Source: Diphasiastrum complanatum
Lineage: Eukaryota; Streptophyta; Lycopodiopsida; Lycopodiales; Lycopodiaceae
Direction of reading: 5' to 3'
Length of the DNA: 64,000 bases
NCBI GenBank assembly: GCA_029204225.1
Contig: CM055103.1
Span: 26,097,462-26,161,461 of the forward strand
Shown here: piece after piece, positions 56,730 to 64,000 of the stretch
Layout of the letters: each line of letters starts with the position of its first letter
Position numbering within the stretch: the first letter of the stretch is position 1
Made by a program: the position numbers and the translations under genes
The notes under the pieces: model-generated
Told to the model about the DNA's origin: nothing
The model's input: the letters and a program-made list of their open reading frames with translations, nothing else
The model's database searches: none

Positions 56730-57643
56730 GATTTATTTTCATAGTACTATGTTATCAAACATGACGTGTTTTTGTATCGGATGTACGGCGAACGCATAAC
56801 TATTTTATGGATGTTTTTTGCTTACATTTATGGCTCTTCCCTAAACCCTGCTCGGATTATATGATGGTTATTCTCCTGCAGTTCCGTTACGTTTCATCAA
56901 GAATGTTTCTTGGTTTCAAAATTATTTCATGGTTTTGTTGATAAATGTATGGTAGTGGGTCAGATCGTATTTTAAATGCAAAATTTAACCGAGCACCGTA
57001 GTTTGTTCCTATTGACATGAATTCTCAGGTTATTTTTACTCCATTCAACACTCCTAGTTAATAGTCTGATTATTGTAATTAATTGTCTGTTCATTAGTAA
57101 ATCTGTTTAATGTAGTTAATTTTCTGTTTTTAAGTTAATTAGCTGAATTTTTACAAAAATTAATTCCTTTGTAAAAAAACGTTTTTTTTTTGGGGCAACT
57201 AAGTATGATACATATATTCTCATACAATACATATATGGCATCTCAGGGACCAACAATGGCAAATAAAGCATCAGCATGTTCATAATGCATGTAGCGTACC
57301 ATAATAGAGACAACACATACCAATTATGTAGATCCATCATATCATCGGGGAATAGTAGTATCCCCAATGCAGTCGAATGATATCATAAGGGCTCTGATGT
57401 AATAACTCTGATCTCACAAATGTTAACCTACCTTCTCCTGTCAGCTGTTGCAACTTGTAATGTGACTCTCTATTTTCCCTATCTCCCATTTATCCATCTC
57501 CATGTCCTGAGGAATCCTGACATAGGTACCCGTTTCGAACCTTTTCCAACAAGATTCTGTACGTGTAGGGTGAAAAAAAAATCGTATGTTTTTTCCTTCA
57601 AACAAATGTCCCTTGTCCCAAAAACAATTTGAAATCACAAATT
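56730..57643. other. 3' flank of the hAT gene
   Basis: AT-rich, without recognised coding. I could not find a right terminal inverted repeat matching the left end; the copia insert at 57,644 may have removed it. Confidence 0.35.
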
Positions 57644-60600
57644 TTAAAGTATATTGTCCTTTTTTCTCTCACAGAACTGTAGCATAAATAACATAATCCA
57701 TTTTTTCTTCATCTTGAACCGTTTCAAAATCTGCCCAATGTAGCGTTCTTGAGAGATGAAAATTCCAACCCCTTGTACAAATTCAAGACCAAGATAAAAG
57801 TGTAGGCCTAAATCTGAGGTTTCAAAAACCATACCAAGATCAAGTATTACGGCATCAATCTGCTGCTCATTACTTCCCGTAATAATAATATCATCAACAT
57901 AAAGCAAAATAATGATGATATAATCTGAAGTATGCTTGACATAAAGAGTAGATTCGCTAGGACTATTAGTAAACCCTCGATCACAAAAGTAGGCATGTAT
58001 CTTTTGATACCACATCCTCGGAGCTTGCTTCAGTCCATAAAGTGCCTTCTTGAGAAGACAAACTTTATCTTCTTGGCCTTCAACCAAAAAACCAGCAGGT
58101 TGTTGAAGGTACACTTCCTCATTGAGATCACCATTGAGAAATGTTGTCTTTATGTCAAGTTGCTGCAAACGCCAACCAAAGTGGGCAGCCAAAGAGGTTA
58201 CTACCCTCACAGTAGTCATCCGAGCAGTAGGAGAAAAAGTCTCCTCATAATCAATCCCCTTTTGTTGAGCATAGCCTTTGGCAACGAGCCTTGCCTTGTA
58301 CCTTTCAATGGTAACATCTGCCTTATACTTGATTTTGTATACCCATTTAGAACCAATTGCCTTCTTCCCATGAGGAAGATCAACAAGAACCCAAATCTGG
58401 TTCTTCATAAGTGAGTCATACTCATCTTGCATCGCATCCTCCCAACATTTTACTCCCTTGGCCTGCTCATAGAAAACAGGTTCTCCTGCAACATCTCCAT
58501 GAGATGTAAGAGCAAAATCTGAAAAGTCAGCATAGTCCACTGATTTTGTAAAGGCACATGTCTTTCCATCATAAAATGAACTTACTTTGCTGTCCCGCAA
58601 AGTCGACAGCCACCGTGGGACTGTTTTGGGCTGTCCAACAGCCATGTCTCTTCTTACAATTTGCTGTCCAAGATCCTCCAACACCGCACTTGGCTGTCCA
58701 AGATCTTCCAAAACTGGTCCTTTCTGTCCAACAGTTCCTGCAGGCTGATTTTGAGCAACAACGGGCGATTCTGGATGAACATTAGGCTCTAAACTTGATG
58801 AGGTGTTGGGCAGGTCAAAACTGGTTGATTGCTGCCCCTTATCTCTAGCAATAGAAGATGGTACCAAATTTGAAAAAACTTCAACATTCACACTATGTGG
58901 GCTGTCCCCCTTCAAGATATGAGTTGGGGCCACATCCAATGAATTCTTTTCATCAAAATGCACATCACGACTAACAATAATCTTGTTAGTGCTCAAATTG
59001 AACAGCCTATAGCCTTTGCTTTACTACTATAGCCAACAAAAATGCATTTAACTCCTTTATCCTCAAGCTTTGTACGAAGTTTATTTGGAACAAAAGCATA
59101 AGCCATACAACCAAAAATGCGAAAGTGAGAGATTGTAGGCTTCTTTCCATACCAAACTTCATAAGGAGTTAATACTTTCAATGCTTTAGTAGGACAACGA
59201 TTGCTTATGTATGCTGCCGTTATAACCGCTTCAGCCCAAAACTTGTGAGGCAGCCCCTTTGCTTTGAGCATGCAACGGGCCTTCTCCATAAGTGTGCGAT
59301 TCTTTCGCTCGGCAACACCATTTTGTTGAGGCGTATAGGGAGTTGTCATTTGATGTAGAATTCCCTTTTCTCGAAGAAATGCACCGAACATATTCTTAAT
59401 GCATTCCCCTCCTCGATCAGTGCGTAGGGTCTTCAAAGAATGCCCAAATTGATTTTCCACCGTTGCTAGAAAACCTTTAAAACGTTGAAAAACACCGATT
59501 TAGCCTTCATAGGATAGATCCATGTAAAACGGGAAAAGTCATCAATAAAAGTCACAAAATAGATGCACTTTCCAATGGATTCGGTCCTCATTGGACCACA
59601 AACATCACTATGAACCAAATCAAATTTATCAAGAACCCTTATAGTTCCATCAATTGGAAAAGGTTTCCTTTGAAACTTTCCAAGTATGCACCCCTCGCAT
59701 ACATGCCCTTCCGGCTGCTCAATAGTAGGAATGTCTTCTACCATATTAAATGTCTTCAGCTTCTTCAAACTTGCAAAGTTGAGATGCCCAAACCTTGCGT
59801 GCCACAATTCAGCCAACTCCAATGATTGTGATGTAGAAGCAACAAGACATGTAGAGGAAATTCGTCGCTCATAGGTATCCATAATGAATAAGCCAGCATG
59901 CATCGTTCCCAAAACAGTAATCAAGAGTGATCTTTTAAGATCCTTGACAAGACACTTGTCTTCTTTGAGCTCAACAACTAGTCCTTGCTTCAACATAGTT
60001 GAAACCGAAAGAAGATTCTTCTTGATTCCCGGAACATAAAGCACATTTTTAATGTACTTTTCTTCACCATTAGGCAAAATGATGGCTACAATTCCAATTC
60101 CATGAATAGAATAAGGTGCATCATCGGCACATTGTACCTTACTTCCATTTTGCACTTTCACTAATTTAGTGAATGCTTCTTTGCGAGAAGTCATATGACG
60201 AGTAGCACAACTATCAATCACCCATTCAATGGGCTGAAAATCAGCAACTTGCAAAACAGAATCTGAATTCTTCATAGATGTAGTAGTACTAGTAGAAGCA
60301 ATATTAGACACAAAAGCATAGTCTTGGTTGAAGAGATCACCACTAGCTTCAAGCTCTTGCTCCAAAGTAGCAAGTGAAGCACTAGTATCAATTCCTTTAC
60401 TCTCCTCTTTCGCAAGCTTTTTCTTACAATCCTTGATAAAGTGGCCATACTTCTTGCAATAATGGCACTTTCCTTTCTTCTTTTGAGTGCTGACATCTTG
60501 AACTCCAATGGGCTTTTGCTCATCCTTGGAAGGAGGCTTCCCCTTTCCTTTTGACTTGCCTTTGCCCTTGCCTTTCGTGAAGAAAGCTTGATCTTGTTGA

Positions 60601-60743
60601 GTGTCACCCGCAAAGTTTTGCCTCGTTTGCTCCTCTTGAAGAAGCAGCCCAACAAGTTCATCAAAGGAGAGTTGTTGTCCCCTAAGAGAGATACTCAAAG
60701 ATGAAACAAATGGAAGATAAGATGAAGGTAATGAGTTGAGAGT
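57644..60743 (-). pseudogene. Copia C polyprotein: partial gag to RT, ends lost
   Basis: Minus strand, three overlapping frames. 60,743-59,466: end of gag (ITLNSLPSSYLPFVSSLSIS), CCHC knuckle CHYCKKYGHFIKDC, protease WVIDSCATRHMT, pre-integrase WHARFGHLNFASLK and start of integrase. 59,460-58,993: integrase end (LRTDRGGE, QQNGVAERKNRT). 58,996-57,644: Q-rich linker, RT (IKYKADVTIERYKARLVAKG, DIKTTFLNGDLNEEVYLQQP, YVDDIIITG), ending at QILKRFKMKK. Frame breaks lie near 59,463 and 58,995. The protease D-S-G triplet is DSC here. RNase H, polypurine tract and the left LTR are gone. It is the same family as the copia at 9.2-13.3 kb and keeps the RT that the latter lost. Confidence 0.93.
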
Positions 60744-60845
60744 AATTGGGTCCAACTGAACTTAAGACAAACTTATGATGGCCTAAATAACTAAATACCC
60801 ATGGTTACACAAATCTTGACCTTTTGGGTCAAAGTAACCTATGGA
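60744..60845 (-). repeat. Copia C LTR remnant
   Basis: About 100 bp matching the first part of family-1 LTRs, especially the copy at 27.85 kb (TTTGACCC, CCATGGGT and 'agttggacccaatt' phrases). It is joined directly to the interior of gag at about 60,743, sharing ATT at the junction. Confidence 0.75.
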
Positions 60846-61594
60846 TTAACTTTAGCATAGTCATTTATTTCTAACAAACTTGGTTCTGATTAGTTCAGTC
60901 CAGCTTCTAAAATGTGTCTTGGTGATAGTTTGCTTCTGTCTGTGGCACACATATATTGCAACATCAACTACTAGAAAATCCAACACTATCATTTCTGCAC
61001 AGGCCATCTTCATACATTGGATTGGTTATCAAGAGTCATTTGCCACACTTTCAAGTGGCCGTGGCCCTCCCTAGACTTTTCGAACTTCATCAGCAAACGT
61101 TCCACTGGCAGCACAGTTCATCCATTGTCCATTGACTGGTTTCCACTTTTGCAGGTAGATTCTACAGTAACTCTCTGGGGACAGCGAGTTAGCTCTTTGC
61201 TATTATACTTTAACTACTTGTTGGAAGAGTTTCTTGTGCTTTTACTTAGTACCAACAAGTAGTTTTCACCAAGTCAATCTTCAGCTTGGAGACATTATGC
61301 ACTTTGAGGGTTGCAAAAATATAAACAGTATCTTCCTGCTAATTTAGATTGGACAGCTTATAAGAATGCTATGAAGGTCACTGTGATTGATCCACAATGG
61401 CACACATCAAGCAAATGCAACAGAAGTCCCTTTAGATGATGTAGCGGATCATCATGGGCCATAGGATATTCGAGTGAGGCAACGGTTCAGCATATATGTC
61501 ATGGTTTACATGATCTAGATGCAGTACAGCTTCGGGTTCCGTGTGATAAGGTACATCTAAGAAAACTAAGCATGATCAGCATGCTCTAACACCG
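60846..61594. other. No recognised feature
   Basis: Short ORFs on the plus strand without family similarity. Confidence 0.35.
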
Positions 61595-62036
61595 TGTAAG
61601 AAATATTGATGGAAATGGCTGTCTTACTAGCTCTCACAACAGTGCAGGAGAAAGCACACAAAAGCCTCAAATCTTATTGAATTGAATTATAAATTAAAAA
61701 AGAAAAGTACAGTAACTTATAAGATTGTATCCACACTAGTCGGACTCTCTCACTGCATGTAGGCATACACACCTTGTCACTCTACCTCCAATTTCCAAAT
61801 CAGGCCTCAGTTTATACTTTACATGGCAGGAGCTGAGTACCATGCTCATCAAACAAATTAGGCACCTAGTAATTGTAGTTCAGGTTACTACCTTGGGCCC
61901 ATTTACCACTTAACATTGCACTTAAGGGGTACAACCTATCATATTTTACTAAACCCACAGGACATAAGTGCACAATTGTTCAATATAAAATACAGCCAGA
62001 AGTAGTTTCACATGAAAAGATATTACTCTTCTAACA
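61595..62036 (-). repeat. Copia I 3' LTR
   Basis: On the minus strand it runs TGTTAGAAGAG to TTTCTTACA, about 442 bp, directly after a copia RNase H region. Just beyond its end lies CGGTGTTAGAGC (61,583-61,594 on the plus strand as complement), which resembles a primer-binding site and is unexpected after a 3' LTR. Confidence 0.72.
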
Positions 62037-63005
62037 CCCCTATTTGATAGCTGTTTTCTTTACTGTAACACCTAGCAAATTTCTATACTTTTTGAAAATA
62101 GATTATTTAGTCCCTTGGTGAAAAAATTTGCAGCTTGACTGTTCAAGCTGTAGTACTCAAGCTCCATTTCTCCATTAAATACCTTTTCCCATATAAAATG
62201 ATGATCAACGTCAATATGTTTTGTTCAAGCATGATATATCCAGTTCTTGGCCAGATACGTTAAAGCTTTAATTTTCACAAAAAAGCATTTTAAGTGCCAC
62301 TTATTTGTAAGTAACTTCTTCTAACAATTTTCTCAACGAAATGGCTTCACATGCCCTCTATTCAGATTCGCTGAAATATAATGCCACCATAAATTGCTTT
62401 TTAATACAAAAAGACCCAAATTAAAGATGAAGCCAATGGTTGATCTTCAATCATCTTCTTCAACAGCCCAATCAAAGTCTACACAGCCCACCAATTTCAA
62501 GTTTTTGAGGTCATCATAACGTATCCCATATTTTGTTGTGCCTCTTGCATAGCTTACTATCCTCTTTGTTGCTTTCCAATGTGTATCCAAAGGCTTATTG
62601 ATGAATGAACCAACCACCCCAGCCGCATTGGGTAAATGTGGACTTCTTGTCATCAAGTAGATTAGGTTGCCCACAAGTTGCCAAATCGATCTTCTTTGAC
62701 AGCCTATTGCTTGTATCAATGGGACACTGATTAATTTGGAATCTTGCATGTTGAATCTCTTCAAGTTCTCTTGATTATATTTTACTTCGATATGCAGAAG
62801 TTATTCTTCTTCTTCCAGACTTCAACGCAATAATGTCACAAACCCTAGATTCTTATCTACATTTTTTTGAAAGATCTTTCTTTTACTTTTGCAATAAGGC
62901 TTATGTTACTCTTTGTGATGACTAAGTCATCAACCTAAATTAATCATATCCTCTTTCTCCTTCCTCACATACAGGTTTGTATCTGATTTGCTTTTCTCAA
63001 AAATG
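62037..63005 (-). pseudogene. Copia I: RT end and RNase H
   Basis: On the minus strand, from about 63,000: KSDTNLYVRKEKEDM, a VDDLVITKS remnant of the YVDD site with a stop just before it, then MKRFNMQDSKLISVP, WQLVGNLIYL, THWKATKRIVSYARGTTKYG, and RNase H pieces (ALYFSESE, HIDVDHHFIWEKVFNGEMEL) in other frames. It is clearly copia but of a different family from those above, with several frameshifts. Confidence 0.87.
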
Positions 63006-63011
63006 CCGCAT

Positions 63012-63067
63012 ATCAGGCCAAGACCGTAATACTGTTCAAGGGAACAGTATTACGGTCTTGGCCTGAT
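63012..63067. repeat. Perfect 26-bp inverted repeat, 4-base loop
   Basis: The arm beginning 'atcaggccaagaccgtaata' (26 bp to 63,037) is followed by AAGG and then its exact complement. It lies at the upstream edge of the copia I RT sequence; one arm reads as RT (YGLGLI). Confidence 0.95.
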
Positions 63068-64000
63068 GGTCACAATGAATCTCAATTCAAGTTCTTTTGT
63101 TTTAAATATAAATCAATTTATTCATTTTAAAAAATGGTTCTTAAATGTGTCTAGGTTACTACAGATTTCTGCACGATGAATAGGATTGCTAAACATTTAC
63201 AGGTGCTTAGGATCTTCATAGATATGGGATATTAGTCACTGTATCACCCATCTCCCATTTGTATCTCTATTCAACACTATCATTAACTTTAAGTTTTAAA
63301 CATTATCTAACATCTTGATTCCGTAAAACGTCAAAACAATGATTTTCAATAACGAGGATGTGTACAATACAACATGTTGATGTTCAAAGGTTCCATAAAA
63401 CTTTGCTTTTATTATCTGATAAACGACCATCACAACATGCAGCAAAAGCACGACTTGACATAAGTCAAAGCCAACATGAAATCATAATGACTGGAAGATG
63501 ACAGTCTGAAATCTCATGGAACAAAATAGTCACATTGACAACTATCTAACCATGAGCCAAGTTACACTTCTCTTAAGTGATGTGATGAGGATGTAAGCCT
63601 ATGTTGAGGTAAAAAAAAAGATTGAACAAAAAGGGATAAGTATGTCTCAGACCAAGTCAAACATCAGAGTTCTAAATAAGGCTCCATAAAAAATGGACTG
63701 CTACAAACCAAAAGCCTGTCAATATCCTTAAAGTTTTGAGAATCTGCTGTTCAGCAGCAGCAGCTCAACTCCCTCAGAAAGCAATGCCCTTTGCATTGAT
63801 GCTCTACTAACAAGGACCAACAGTTCTCTCATACAACATTGATCTGGAAATCACAATGATTTCAACTATCAGGAAAAATGTTGAAAGTTATCATGGGGCA
63901 AAAATGATAATGTAGGTTGGGCACACAGCACCAACATGTCTTCTGCAAGTAGCAGCACTACAATGCAGAATTTTGCTACAAGGCGACGTATGTGGGTGAC
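63068..64000. other. No recognised feature
   Basis: A minus-strand frame is open from the window edge down to about 63,866 (THIRRLVAKFCIVVLLLAED...). It is too short and unremarkable to assign. The rest is AT-rich. Confidence 0.35.

Noticed and set aside
61017-61262. Plus-strand 81-codon ORF as a gene
   Set aside because: No domain, no homologous motif and no splice context; it lies between two retroelements.

Overview
The window looks like nuclear DNA of a seed plant with a transposon-rich genome. Supporting signs are GT-AG introns, degenerate Ty1/copia and Ty3/gypsy elements with plant-type initiator-Met tRNA primer sites, a LINE fragment, hAT DNA transposons, very long GA/CT and AC microsatellites, and one plant-specific gene whose exons are spread over at least 10 kb. 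I cannot name the species. No rRNA, organellar segment, bacterial operon or CRISPR array is visible. The only well supported host gene is a minus-strand U-box E3 ligase gene (PUB62/63 type, seven exons visible between 42,075 and 52,071). A second host-derived piece is an organellar single-stranded DNA-binding (OSB-like) exon at 20,553-20,993.

Layout. 0-6.6 kb: unrecognised DNA with an uncertain coding-looking stretch near 480-900, three GA/CT microsatellites, a copia RNase H end with its LTR (3.2-3.8 kb) and a hAT fragment (5.5 kb). 6.7-18.4 kb: a nest of retroelements. A gypsy element starts near 6.7-7.2 kb (LTR end, primer site, gag), is interrupted at 8,224 by a copia composite carrying three LTR copies in two orientations, and resumes with protease/RT/RNase H at 14,400. 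It is fused near 15,968 to a second gypsy element, which carries a short copia RT insert, and that element ends in LINE RT sequence. 18.4-25.3 kb: mostly unrecognised, with the OSB exon, a tRNA-derived SINE candidate and degenerate repeats. 25.3-28.4 kb: a minus-strand copia with terminal repeats, a solo LTR and a cluster of palindromic motifs, all apparently inserted into a broken acidic ORF. 29.4-35.5 kb: a 140-bp GA tract, then a copia pol end with 3' LTR facing an inverted copia gag with 5' LTR. 35.7-41.0 kb: two members of a long-terminal-inverted-repeat element family, one complete with a GC-rich core and a run of 36 G. 42.1-52.1 kb: the U-box gene, with a 7.4-kb intron full of copia debris. 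52.1-56.7 kb: GA tracts, a 220-bp hAT MITE with a perfect 8-bp target duplication, and a hAT transposase gene. 57.6-60.8 kb: a minus-strand copia lacking its ends. 61.6-63.0 kb: another minus-strand copia end with LTR.

All retroelement coding regions seen are broken by deletions, frameshifts, stops or changed catalytic residues, so none appears autonomous. The interest lies in structure: inverted-LTR composites, gypsy-copia patchwork, motif-rich hAT derivatives, long palindromes, and seven long GA tracts that all lie in the same orientation.
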